DNA of 64,000 nt from Volvox africanus (Eukaryota; Chlorophyta; Chlorophyceae; Chlamydomonadales; Volvocaceae), in the NCBI GenBank assembly GCA_030268105.1, contig BSDZ01000003.1, positions 7,154,501 through 7,218,500 on the forward strand. The letters are read 5' to 3'. A model generated the notes under the pieces. That model searched no databases and was not told the origin of the DNA. It saw only the letters and a program-made list of their open reading frames with translations. This document shows positions 12,601 through 26,144 of this stretch, piece by piece. Made by a program: the position numbers and the translations under genes. The number at the start of each line of letters is the position of its first letter. The first letter of the stretch is position 1.

Positions 12601-15137
12601 GGAGGCGGAGCGGAAGGCACGTGAGGACGAGGTACGACGACAGGAGGCGGAGCGGAAGGCGAAGGAGGCGGAGAAGAAGCGGTACGTTGTCGGCTGGATG
12701 TATAATCATTTTCCTTCGTGTGGTGCGCCTAGGGTTTTCTGCTTGTGGGGTATTAATCCCTGGGCATCAGCGCTAACCAGCACCGGTGGCACACGGAAGA
12801 CCTCCGCAACGCATCCATATGCTGCTGCTCATGGCAGGTTGGAAGAAGCCCAGGCGCAGCAGCTACAGCTGCAGCAGGCACAAGTGCGCAAAGCCAAAGG
12901 GCGTGATGAGAAGCGGCCTCAGCAGCAAGTGGCGCAGCAGCAGCAATTGCTGGTGGCCAAAGCTAAGCAGGTCCCTGCGAACTTGTCGTACCAGACGGTG
13001 CAACCGCAGGCGACGGGGCCAAGCAAAGCAATTCCCACGCCGCATGTGCACGACCGTGTCGCAAACAACCTCCCTTTGCTTTCTTCCATCGCGGCGGCAG
13101 CTATTGCCGACGCAGCGGTAGAAGCCAGCCAGGTAGAGCGGCCTGATCCCCGCGACGATACACCTAGTGGAAGCGTCAGTGACGATGAGGTAGGGACTGT
13201 GAACCAGGCGACGGGGGCAGCTGAGAGCAGTGGCGAAGAGGACGCGGAGGCAGCGGCTGCCAGCAGTGCAGCAGGGGGAGCTGTGGGGTCATTGACAGAG
13301 AGTGATGGCGCGAGCGACACTGAGAGCCGGGCGGCGCTCGAAGAGGAGATTATAATTCTGCGTGCGCAGGTGGTGCAGCTGCAGAAGCTGCTCGTGGAGA
13401 GGGACGCAGAGCTTTTTGCGTTGAGGGCGCAGCTGGCGGAGTTGCAGCCGACGGAGATTGCGGATATGGTCAAGGAGGTTTCGCATGCGGGGCCTACAGG
13501 GCACCCTCACGCACCGGGGACGGCGGCGGCCCGGCCAGGCAGCTCCGCAGCGAGCAGTACCAGTAGCAGCACCATGGCACTTGACGGTGCACTGGGGACG
13601 ACAGCGTTGGTCGCAGCAGGGCCATCATCAAGCAGCGTAGTATCGCGAGACTCGGCACCAGTCGTGGCTGAGAGCAGTTCCTCTGCACCAGCGGCCTCAG
13701 TAGCGACACCAGATCGGGGGTCTGGGCGGCCAGCGGATCGAACAGGCAAGCCTGAAAGTATGCTGGTAAGCGGGCAGAGGGACGGGCTGCGACTGGAAGG
13801 AGGGTCGCCCCCTTCCACTGCAGCCGCCGCAGCCGCGGCTGCAGCACGCCGCATCCATCATCAGCCTCTGGTGGCAAGCCATGATGGGTCTACATTGCTG
13901 CACCCAGGAGCCGTTTCAGCAAGGCCAGCCAGCGCGGGGCTGACGGTTTCGGGGGCAACGAGCGCAGTCCCCACAGCGCCAGCTCAGGCGCGCAGTATGC
14001 CCGCCGTGTCGTCAGCAGTGCAGCGTCCGGCAGCAGTCCACGGAGGCAATGAGCCACCGGTCGGTCTCCATTCACCGGGGGGGGCAGCTGCACCGCAGCA
14101 ACCGTCAGTCGGGACTATGGGACCTACGGCAGGATCTTCTAGTGATGGACACGTGGGACAAGTCATGATGCAGCGCTCGACATCGGCGACATTACCGGGG
14201 GCAGCTAGTACGAGCGCGACAACATCAGCCACAGGGCAGTACACGCAGCTCGCACAGCACCAACTGGTTGCTGCGGCCGTATCAGTGACAGCCAATGGCC
14301 GGCCGCGGCCACAGAGTGTGGACGCGGTGCCGGGTGCAAATTGTGCAACAGTAGTGACGGCCCATACTGGCAGCAAGCCAGCTGCGTACATGTCGACGGC
14401 GTCCGTAGGGCCCTCGGTGGGTGCTGTGGGCCCAACTTCGAACGGCATTGGCGGCGTGCTTCATGCGGACGGATTGCCTTCGTACCGAAACGCAGCAACA
14501 GGAGTGCTTTCCACGGGCCAGCCAGGTGCGACCGGTCACTCGTTAGCCCCGTCTGCGGCGGCAAACATAGTGCCAGTCTCAGGGGCGACCATGCTGCCGG
14601 TTAGTCCTAATAATGCAACCGGAGCGGCCTCCAGCGGGGCGCACAAACGCGTTGAGGATGGATCGGCTGCGGCCTCCAGGGTGGCTGCAACAGCTGCTCG
14701 CCACATGACGCATCCGGTTGTGGCAGCGACGGCGTCTTCGGCAGATGGAGCATTCGGCGGCCAGAACGCTCGTATTATGATGCAGCAGGCACAGCGCGCA
14801 AGTCTGGCATTCACGACGCCTCCATCTGTCACGTCAGTATCAGCTAAGGTATGGTGTGCCATCTTCGTGGGGAACGGTTGGAGTCCTGACAATGTTGCAG
14901 ACGCTGGGGGGACCTCCAATCCATGTAACACGTGGAACGTGGATTCTTCAACTGGTCTTGGTGTTATGGCCTCGTGATAACTTGAATTGCTTGCATTTTG
15001 CCACAATACGCTGAACTATTTCCTCGCATTCTGGTTTCCTCCTACAGCAGCGGATGATTACCCCTACGCAGTTGGACAGTCCCGGGCTGGAGGATTTCGC
15101 GCACATCGGTCTCATTGACGACCTTCTGACGGAATAA
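9602..15137 (+). CDS. MATH/TRAF-domain protein, TRAF1A/B (MUSE13/14)-like
   Basis: Proposed exons: 9602-9677, 9796-9907, 9974-10062, 10143-10211, 10300-10429, 10532-10760, 10968-11078, 11725-11859, 12105-12398, 12551-12681, 12838-14848 and 15048-15137. They sum to 3477 nt (1158 residues). Seen: an acidic DDDDD stretch, then a MATH domain (about residues 28-160: ELYGKFTWKIENF, LVYPQGCDVCNHLSLFLCVA, GWSHFAQFTIAVVNK, DWGWKKFMELSKVLDGF). After it come FRCLDPQYRRELVRVYLTNV, DSIERDEKRLAELGRKTVE, a Lys/Glu coiled coil, a ~670-residue Ala/Ser/Gly/Thr tail and a conserved end, PGLEDFAHIGLIDDLLTE. Known: Arabidopsis relatives adapt SCF ubiquitin ligases for receptor turnover and act in autophagy. The algal role is inferred to be protein turnover. 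The reading is open to 9503 without an ATG, so an upstream first exon is possible (acceptor-like site before 9556); 9602 is the first in-frame ATG. Confidence 0.9.
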
Positions 15138-15488
15138 GAGTTCTTGGCGGCATGAGCCGCTGTGTCCTTGATCGACGCTTTATGTGTGAATGCACAGGAT
15201 GCGGCGACGGTTAAAACTCTCGCTGTAAGAGTCAACATATGAATGTGCCATTTTGCCGAGATCAATCAAAGATTGTTATATTTAATTCCTTAATATAGGA
15301 AGGAACTGAAACATATTTTTACATATTACAAGTCGACACAATGTTTGCGAATAACAGTTACATATCTAATAAAAACTGCGTGCGGCCCCGAAAAGAGAAG
15401 TACGTCAACTGGATACCGCGGATAAGGACAAATCTTTTCCTTCGGATCTTCGCATTTGAAAACGAGGTTGATTGATCATTAGCTCGAC

Positions 15489-16985
<1,497 letters not shown>

Positions 16986-18146
16986 TTATGGCGTGAGTTC
17001 CTCTGCAGAATCAACTAGTCTGCTGCTCTTGCTAAGCTGGTCACCACGTTCTTAGCCTAGCGTTCAGAGGAATTGAGCCACATGTTGTAATGGGACGTTG
17101 TTACAGCCACACTCGGCCACGACCGTACGGTAAAGGCGGCCGTGTTCTCAACCGGCAATCGCACTTAGTTCGCTTATATGTTCCAAGAACATCATAGAAT
17201 GTTTGTTGGAATTGCGGTATGCGATTAATTACTGCTAATCAGCTCACAGGTCTGCGATGGGATTTTTGTATGCTGCGTCATTCAGTGCACGTTCCGAAGG
17301 CTTACGGTCTCAAGCTTCGGGTTCTCACGCAAGCTACCCTTGCAGTATTAAGTCACGGGGGCCAGTGTTTAGTGGGATGCATTTGTGATGTCCACAAGCA
17401 GGCGTGAAGAAACCGGTCACCACCCATGGGACGGCACAACTCGCCAACAGTCTGGCCGAGAGCCGTTATACCTGCAGATTCTGGTTATTAGCTCAGCCCG
17501 CGTCTGTAGGTTACTTGCAATTGCCATTAAGCTTCTCGATGCTGCGGTCATGCGAATAGTTGGCGCAATGGAGATGGTGTGAGAGTAGTTACTCTCCTGC
17601 TGGAGGACTAGTTACTAAGGCTGCGCACTCCATGCTGCGTCCTCCAAGGAAGGGCCATCAACTAGGTCGATTACACCGCATTCGCTTCTGGACCCGTCGA
17701 TTGTGGTTAAACAATTTTGAAAGCCAGCTCGGAGACCTTGAGGGAAATGCCTCAAGCCAATGTGGGTTACCCATACTCAAGCAACTCTGCGCACGTTGCC
17801 GCCATCCTTGCAGCTGAACTAAACATACCACAATATATGCAACCTGCCAGACACTTACAGCTTGCCGCTCCCAATCCTTTCACATGGTGAGCTATGCACG
17901 CCATGATGCATGCCATCCAGCCCTCCCGGCACAGATGCATCCACTACATATCACGCTTTTGACGCAGCCAACAGGCATAGCCCTGCTCCTCTTCAGCTCC
18001 CAGGTTATAAATGCTTGCATCCCTTCCAATTTTGCATGTCATGGCGCTAGTCGGCCATGTCATCATTTAAATGATATGGACGCCAAATTCCAGCAAGGTG
18101 GTCTTGAATATTGGTCCACGGTCTCTAAAGCTCAGGTCAGCATTTG
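16986..18146. other. Intergenic, nothing recognised
   Basis: Lies upstream of uS13c and downstream of the ERICH2-like gene, both on minus. Only short ORFs without domains are present. It presumably holds the uS13c promoter and the 3' UTR of the next gene. Confidence 0.4.
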
Positions 18147-19388
18147 TCATGTTCGGAGCAGGGGGTCCTCCGAAGCCATTTCCTTTGCCAGCTCCGCCAG
18201 GAGCAGCTCCTTGATGCTGGCGCTGAGAGACGCCCGCATGGCATACCGCTTGGCGACTGTGATCTGCTGTGGCCGCGGCTCCTGTGGGTCGCGCGGCTCA
18301 GCCAACCGCAGACGCTCTAGTGCTTTGAGAACCTAGGGTCCCGTAAAAATAGGGAGCAAGGAAGGAAGAGCACAAGGTTCAGTCATCTAACCAACAGCAC
18401 TAGCGGAGAAAGGTACAAAGCGGTGCAATAGGTGCCGGGGCCAATCAAAGGCGATGATGACTCATATCAGATGCTCATGACTATGCAACAGCTTCTCTTT
18501 GGTTTAGCAACTTACTTGTGTCTATGAAGACTGTTGCACCCCAATGAAACATGCCTTGAAGTCTATGATTATAAGAAAAACATGGCGGTACCCTGCACAC
18601 GCCAAATGTACGAGATATACATGCCAGCACGATGAAGGATATAGATAAGGCCCCAACTCACCGCCGGATCCTCCTCCTCGCTTTGTTCGCTCTCTTCACT
18701 GCTCTCCTCATCTTCCTCCCCTTCATCGGTATCGCCCTCCTCATCCTCATCCTCGCTGTCTTCGTCAGAAGAGGCCGTGCGGGAATGTCCAGGGCCTGCG
18801 GCCTCGGTCTCACTGTCATCATCAGTTTCACCTATGCGGCCAGGATGGCAGGACAACGTAAGCTTGCACTTACAGTATATTTTCTCCGTACGAATGCGCA
18901 CGTCCTTCACCCTTCTCACCTAGGGCCTGCTTCTCCTCCAAGAGGCGGATAAAATCCTTTACCATAATATTATTAGGTTCAAGGGCCAAAGCTGCAGCAT
19001 AAATTATTGTGACGTAGGCATGGACATTTGCGCTAGTAGTACATGTCTTTCAACATCGTCCGCATGAACACACCTGTCCGAGCGTGCTCTAAGGCATCTT
19101 CAAAACGATGTTCTCTTAAGGCTTTCATCATTGCTTGGTTCGACTGCAGCGATGGTACGATATTTCCTGACAGTGCCTAGTCAAATAGTGTAGTCCAAGT
19201 AGGCACTCACCTCAAGCGCACGTTTTTTCTGAGCCGCAATGAATGTTGGGGGCGCCTTTGGAGCTGTGAGAGACATTTGATCCAATTCAGCAAATATCGG
19301 TGCTGCTCTTAATATGTCATCAAACGTTACGTTTAGGTGGTCTCATTTCCGCTCGATACATAGTAAGGGCTTCTAACTTTGGCAACAT
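18147..19388 (-). CDS. ERICH2-like protein: TPR-like helices followed by an acidic stretch
   Basis: Proposed exons on the minus strand: 19388-19331, 19263-19211, 19143-19074, 18991-18920, 18831-18662 and 18332-18147. Phases join to 202 residues. Seen: NQAMMKALREHRFEDALEHA then ALALEPNNIMVKDFIRLLEE, which is the helix-turn-helix pattern of a TPR unit. A long Asp/Glu/Ser tract follows (from about residue 85 to 140), then a basic helical C-terminus with QQITVAKRYAMRASL. The order of one TPR-like pair then an acidic tail resembles the glutamate-rich protein 2 family of ciliated eukaryotes; this comparison is from memory and moderate. Function is unknown; a ciliary or chaperone-adaptor role is only inference. 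The start is the first ATG in an open frame with a stop just upstream, and an additional 5' exon cannot be excluded. Confidence 0.6.
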
Positions 19389-20607
19389 GAAAAGAACATC
19401 CAGCTGCGCTGCGGTAAGACCCTATTCCGTTATGTCGTACGACGACGAGGAAGCGGGACTTGGTTCGTCCCGAATCTGACATAGACATCCCTTATTCCAC
19501 TTCTGCTTTATTTGTAATAATACGTAGCATTTAGAGACGTAGACCATACAGGAAAAGTAGGTGCAGGTACTTTGTAGGGGAAGTGGGATGGGGAAAGTGG
19601 GAAAAGGCTAGAATTTTGAAACTTGCGGGCCTGCAAATATGTGGCTTTATGCCGCCGTCATTAGGCGGTTCTAGAGCTCTTAAAATCTACCCGGTTAGCT
19701 TCAAAATTCATCTATGGCTGGCCGTTCAACTTGCCAATCTAATTATCGTTAAGTCCTCCCCATGGTCCATGCGGTGACGGCTGTCGGTTGGGGGTGAATA
19801 ACGCATGAACCCATGCACAGGACAGGCGATATCTCCATGGCGGAGAACCTTTCTACTGTTCTTTAGGGGGCAGGGGTAAACTATGTCTTGCTGCCCGGGC
19901 AACTTCATGGTAGGAACCGAGCTGCAAGTTAGCAATGCTACTGAACACATGACGGAGTTCAGACTGCCTCGCAATCCATTTGAAGCAGTACCATGTAATC
20001 GGGAAACCCGATTTTAAGGCTGCAAATTACCCCGCCTGCATATGCCTTGTTGAAAAGCTGCAACGCAGAACGAAAACCCCCATTCCCACGGCAGGCTCCA
20101 CAGTCCGAGGAGTATAGTGTGCTTAATTACGGATCGTCAAGGTTCAGTCATACATCAGAAAAGTCGAAGCTGTCACGTGAACACATCATGCACCAGGCAG
20201 CGGGGCCTAGGTACAGCCTCAATTTCACATAGCAAAATCATATTGCGCAATTTTGCGCAGCCGTCACCTCTTCCTTGCCAACAACATCCCCCAGTACGTA
20301 TATGCGTGATCCTGGGCATTTGAACGCCCTATTTCCGGCAGCCGGGCCTAGTCCGTCGCCCTCAAGGACCCCCATGAGAAAGCTAATCGAACGTAAGACC
20401 CTTAAAAGGAGTGACTGCGCGGCGAAAGGACGACAAATGGCCAAGGCGAACCTTCATGCAACATGCACAAATAACCAGCTGGCATATCGCTAGGCACTTA
20501 GCCAGGTTCTGAGTAGAACCTATCACACTCAATACCAGGGTTAGTCAACATGTCCCCCTTTCACGGACGCGCTCCTCAATTACTTGGACAGCCTTGATGA
20601 TTGCTTC
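19389..20607. other. Intergenic, nothing recognised
   Basis: Between the ERICH2-like start and the TM9SF stop. Only short ORFs without domains or conserved splice structure. It probably contains the ERICH2-like promoter and the TM9SF 3' UTR. Confidence 0.4.
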
Positions 20608-23600
20608 TCAATCTGCCTTGACAGCCCTGAAGATGCTGTACACGAACCAGAGGCTTGCTCCGAAGCCCACAGCGCCCATGGCGTAGTAGAACGCCAACAC
20701 GAAGAGGCTCATGTAGCATATATAGATGAAGAACGGGATGAAGCCGGATAAGCTAGATAGAGATGATACCAGGAAGCCCAGCGCGTATAGGCCAATGTAC
20801 AGCGACACGCTGGCGCCACGGTAGAAGGACCGCCACCTGCGAAGTGCACCAGAAACGAAAGGGGCGTCAATTTCAATCGGTATCACCGATTACAATCCTA
20901 TGTCAACCATGAATTTTGGCGCAGGTTGCCAAGGCGCATCGTCCGCCCATTTCCTGAAGCCCATGAGCGCCAATATGCCGAAGGCGTCCCCATGCCGTAA
21001 CTCACCACCACGTATAATCCTCGGAACAGAGCTGCACATATGTACACAGCACCGAAATTTCCGCGTTAATAACGCATGTAAGTCCACCAATGAGCAACAC
21101 AAAGCCGAACAGATAGTAGAAATAGCCGAGCCACAGTGACGTCATGGCGAAATACAGCTCGATGAACATTGTGCCAAACGGCAGCACGCCCGCAGCCAGA
21201 AATAGGAGCGCGGGATTGGCCGAGAATGGCGAGGGCGGGATGTGGCGCGGGATCTGGTTGGTCTTCACGGGCCAGTCCAACAGCGGCATGCGCACCGCAA
21301 TCATGCCGCCTGCAAACGTGAGCGGTGTGGCCACCAGGAACCAGGCGCATACCAACGAGAAGTACATTCCCAGCGGCACGGCGCCGGTGGACCCAGTGTG
21401 GACGATTACCAGGTTGAGGATCGTGAAAATCAGCAAATTGATGCCCGGGTAGTACAACGCCACTCGTGCGCATACCGCCTGTATGACCAGGCAAAGAGGT
21501 GGCCTGTATTAATGGACAAATTACTGAACTGCGAAAGAGTGCATATGGCCTTTCCTTAGACCATTACAGCGAAAGCAAAACAGGCTCTTTAATTGAACTT
21601 ATACGCCGACCGCAACCTTACACGTACAAAGAGCATTGTTCCACGGCCCACCTGCCAGCTGTTGTAGGAGCGCTCCATTAAGCCCCAAACGTAGACCGCA
21701 ACGAATCCGGAAAGCCCGGCTAACATGACGAAGAACAGCATGCCCGCTGTAAGTAGCGCCCCGCGTGCAGCTGGGGACAGGAAGCCCAGCGTCGCCAGCA
21801 CCATGGTGACCAAGGAGGTGGCCAAAATCTGAACTCCCGTGCCAACCTACGAAGCATACAGAATTTGACGCGAGCGGCAAAACAGAATGCTGGAATGACC
21901 AGAACTCAAACTTGCTTCATACATGCATGCATTCAGCAGATTCACACGGCGCAGCTTGACATCCCTTTGCACACCAGGGTTTTCCAGGGGTAGCTGCTTG
22001 TTCCGGGGCCCCCAAAACTACTTTCCGGGAACACCTCCGGAATCCTAACTGGGTAGGCCCTAAACGTTCTGCGGTCCCCCGGGACCTACAAAACGTTTCC
22101 TGGGGCACAGAAATGCTATTTCATAAGACTATTAAAAATATCTATAACGAGCTCCCGTAATGTCAAGCTATCAGGTCATAAGGTTCTGGAGCCGTGAGTT
22201 TCCCTGGAACTGGACCTAAACCCCTAAAACCTTTTTGCCCAAAACTTTCCAGGTTAACACGGTTTCTTCTTCACAGGGGGCATTTTCTGTGTCCCCGGAA
22301 AGAGTGTTTCTTGCGGCCATAAAGTCTCGGGGCCCCCGGAGCAGGCCTAACAACTTTACGGGCATTATCGGAAAAAGCTAAAAGCTTCGAGTCAGATTCG
22401 GGGTGAAGTTCCATGCTGCGACTCGCCCCTCCCTGGGCGCGATGCTGTCGCACCTGCACTGCTAGTATAGCCGAGTTCGTGGGCGCGCGGAACACATCTC
22501 CCGCCACCAGCTTCCAGCCTGCCTCGTCACGCGAATCGCCACCACCGCCGCCCGACAAACTGCCGCCATCGACCATTAGCGATTCATACTTCGCCAAATC
22601 GCGACGAATGGTACGTATCAAAATCATGGCCACTATCGTGGCCATCACCAAAACCACCAGCAAGCTGTTGATGATCGAGAACCAGTGCACCTGCAAGGAA
22701 ACGGCATGCATGGCTACTACATCAAGTGAGCTGTGATGTAACAGTCTTCTGTTTCAAATGGAGGATAATCTCAATGCCGTTGCCATGGCACAAAGCGCCT
22801 CCCTGTTTCGTTTCTGAACACTCCTGGACCGTTGCTCCAAATGTCGATCATACTTTCATTTCAGGAGGTGCAGTCCTACGCTTTAAACGATGGCCATGTG
22901 GAAGCGCTATCCGTTTTCCGATTGTCGGCCCATGGAAGGGCGACGCACCTTGCCTCCTGGCATGCGCAGATAAGCATCCCACCGTGATGCCCACTTGATC
23001 TTGCTGTCCTGCCAGAACACATCGTATGTGTACACGATGTCTGCGCCCTCCTTTATCTCCTGCAAATATTGACGGAGGATGACAAAATATGAGGGCGAAG
23101 AACGGCAGTGATAGGTACAAGGAGTGAAGGCAAGCCGCAGGCGAAAACCATTACATATCCACCCTTACCAACAGATATCCACACAGCTTGAAAACATCAC
23201 ACCTACCCTTGCACGTGAAACCGCCCTTCAGATCCCAACATACCTGTGGTGTGATGTGCGTATCGCCATCCACACCGCACACAATGACCTCCACATCGGT
23301 GCCCGCCTTCCGCTCAATGGAGCACGGCGACACTTCAAAGCCCACCACCATGTAGTATGCTGGGTCCAGGCCAAGGGCCGCCATGTCAACGAGTTCGTCG
23401 TAGTAATATCCGTCGTCGAATTCGTACATATCCTCCTCCTGCGCCATGCGGTGGTGAGCGCGGGCGCCAGACGCCCCTGTTTTCCCAGCGCCGGTTTGTA
23501 GCATCCGACGGTGATGACGATCAAGACCGTCCATGGAAACGGAGTTGGCGTACTGCTTGCGCGCGGCCGTGTACTCGCCGTGGGTTTGGTAGACCAAGAT

Positions 23601-25514
23601 GTTGAAGACGAGGTGGTTGTTGATATAGTACTTGTCACCGACCTTGTAGCCAACCTCGAACCCAGGTCGCAGAAACTCATTATTCTGTACGGGGCGGACG
23701 TCAGTCGTTGACGAGCAAGATGACAATGGGAGGCACTAGTGAAGACCCAAACCGGAGAACGGATTGGAGGGTAAGCAAGGCAATGGCGGGGAGGTGGGCA
23801 GGGGAGTAGGGCGGGAAAAGGATGACTCCATGATTACTTAATCCATCACGGCTGCCGGAATTATGACAATTGGGTGCAATGATTGTACCCGAAGCCCCCA
23901 TCTTAAATGGGCGCATGACCCAGCAGCCTGTAATCATTGCGGTGCCCCGAGATCGCACAGGATTGGAACGGCGACAATACGATCCGTTATGGATGCCTAC
24001 GGAGGCAAGGGGTGCGGTTCATGAAACAGCGGACAGCTCGTAGCTCGATGCAACAAAGATCAGAAACTTACGGCCATTCGTGTACCGTCGTACACCCCGC
24101 CCAAACGCCGTGTGCAATGCAAATTGAGCCAGATTTTGGTAAACGTAGGCCTAGGACCCTACCCATGTCGCTTTTACAAGCCGCACTTAGATGTCATGGA
24201 TACAAAGCTGACATTATGCGAACACACCTTATTTGTTGCATCCTATTTAGTGCATCCGCCTCATGCTGCTGCACTTAATGTTGTTTGTCACTACAGGAAC
24301 ATAGCCACTGAGCAAACCAATTGCTGGATTTCAGACGTGGAGATGGGTTTTTTGCATCCCCACATGAAGCAAGTAAGGCGAAATGCAAGGTCGACACATC
24401 GAATATGGCAGTCAAACCATGCGTGCATACAATTTAGGAGAATCGAAATCTAAAGGCGATGTCAGTACAGCAGGACACCATGACGTACCCCCAAACAAAC
24501 ATTCGGGCACGTTTGGAGTCTCACCTCATTAAGCAGGTCGTACACCGTGACCGGCAGGTTGTCCAGGATTAGGTTTACACGATAATGCTGATCGATAAGC
24601 CGCTTCAACATCTGCATAACATATGTCCATACATGGTGTAAGAACGGATCGGGGTTAGTCATGCTTAGGCATGAAAATTCATGACTCGTACTGGATAACA
24701 GGATTAAGAAGACATGGAGACGGAAACATGATGAATAAACCCCAGCATGACACACTGCTTCGGTCATCTTTTGACCTTCGTGCGTGAGAATGCACCATCG
24801 TGTGACCATCTATGCTTAGCCTTGCACCATATCAAGAGGTCGATGGATGGTCTGCCCTCTCAATTTGCGCATGAAGACGTGCCTTGCCACACCGTTCCGA
24901 CCTTTACTTCCTTGTCATTCAAGGGCCCGTACGATCCTTTTGGGCAGCCAAGCCGCCCCGTCTGCTTGATCTGTTATGGGCGGGGTATGCGACAACTTGT
25001 AGGAGGAAGCGGAATAGAAGGAAGGGGTGATGGAAACACCACCGGGGTTAAAAGAACATCACCGGCGTGCAAAGCAGGCATATGGGTAGCATTGGAAGAC
25101 ACCAAGCTATATGTATTAAACTTACCTTCATGGTGAGATTGTATGGAGAGTTTTCTATCCGAATGCCTTCCAGGATGGTGCCCGGATTTGCAGTATTGGC
25201 GATGCGCTTTACACCCTCCGCAGGTTTGCAGAATGGTACCGAGTAGTAATCAAACGGCAGATCCGTATCGTATGATGTCAACGAACTTGCATGGACTATG
25301 TTCAACAGAAGTGAATGCGACAACGGACCAGGATCAGCTCCCTGTCCTCCGTTTGGAAGTCATCACACAGTGACCACGAAAACTTACCTTCTAGGACCTC
25401 ACCAACTTTAAATTCGGTTGGATACGTTCCTGGCACATAATATGCGCAGATAGCACGCAACAGAGCAAATACCACCGTCGTGCCCAGCAGGCGCTTTCCG
25501 TCTAATCCCTGCAT
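20608..25514 (-). CDS. Transmembrane 9 superfamily protein (TM9SF/EMP70, nonaspanin)
   Basis: Multi-pass Golgi/endosomal membrane protein; family members act in sorting of glycine-rich transmembrane domains and in endomembrane homeostasis. Proposed exons on the minus strand: 25514-25388, 25295-25126, 24611-24525, 23684-23244, 23059-22949, 22690-22454, 21846-21622, 21478-21006 and 20836-20608 (about 699 residues). Seen: a hydrophobic signal peptide (LLGTTVVFALLRAICAYYVPG), lumenal LPFDYYSVPFCKP and YRVNLILDNLPV, WASRWDAYLRMPGGKVHWFS at the first membrane segment, family motif VKTNQIPRHIP, and SEDYTWWWRSFYRG. Nine hydrophobic segments end in a short cytosolic AVKAD tail, similar to the COPI-binding KxD/E ending. 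An exon encoding the usual lumenal Cys pair between 24612 and 25125 may be missing from my model. An alternative start lies at 25562. Confidence 0.94.
21995..22350. repeat. Imperfect palindromic element in TM9SF intron (MITE-like)
   Basis: Bases 22091-22115 and 22276-22309 are near inverse complements (sharing a core of CACAGAAA with flanking TTTCC.GGGG). A second pair further out, near 22000-22030 and 22320-22350, shares TCCGGGG.CCCC. The arms are imperfect and unequally spaced. It could be a decayed MITE or simply a structured intron; no target-site duplication was identified. Confidence 0.35.
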
Positions 25515-26144
25515 CTTGAGTTGCAGCCGGTGACCTAGGATACGTCTTGAAGTGAGCCGCAAGCCTATGGAGTTGACTTGCAGTCAATTTAACATGGGGG
25601 AATTAACTTTCAGAAAAGCCCAAGAAATAATGTACATTCCTGATGTGAGAACGTAAACGGTAGAGCATCGGCTTGATGGAAGTAACGAGCGGTTGCACTT
25701 TTGCACGACATCTAGTTGGCCCAGAAATGCACTGGCAACTCTCCTCTTCTCAGGCACCATCATGGTCACGGTTTGCAAATCGATTATCGCATTATGTAAA
25801 ATTATACAATGCCCTCATAGCATACAACACGGCAACCTTTTGGCTGGAACCACGTACGGTTACGTTCTGTCTTTAATGCAATATTGCTTTGAAGTGCGAT
25901 TTGATAAGTGAAATTTTAACAGCTATCAGGCTGTATGTCATGCGCATTTCAGCCTTTTCTTAAATGACATACACAACGACCCATCTTACATCTATACGTT
26001 CGACGCAGTGCTGTGGTTCCGCAGTGAGTCTACATGAGCATCCAGAGATCCAGGACCTGGTCAGACAGAAATTAATTGCTTCTGAACGCGTGTAACACAT
26101 AAGGGCTGGCGTTCCCTCCTACAACGACAGCCTATTTGGCGGCT
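25515..26144. promoter_or_regulatory. Divergent promoter region TM9SF / NBP35
   Basis: About 630 bp separates the two start codons, which point away from each other. The left part may encode extra TM9SF N-terminal residues if the 25562 start is used. There is no recognisable gene in between. The promoter role is inferred from geometry. Confidence 0.4.

Noticed and set aside
12919..14564. Several 100-180 codon minus-strand frames opposite the MATH-protein exon
   Set aside because: Shadows of a GC-rich low-complexity coding exon; they overlap one another and lack splice or domain support.
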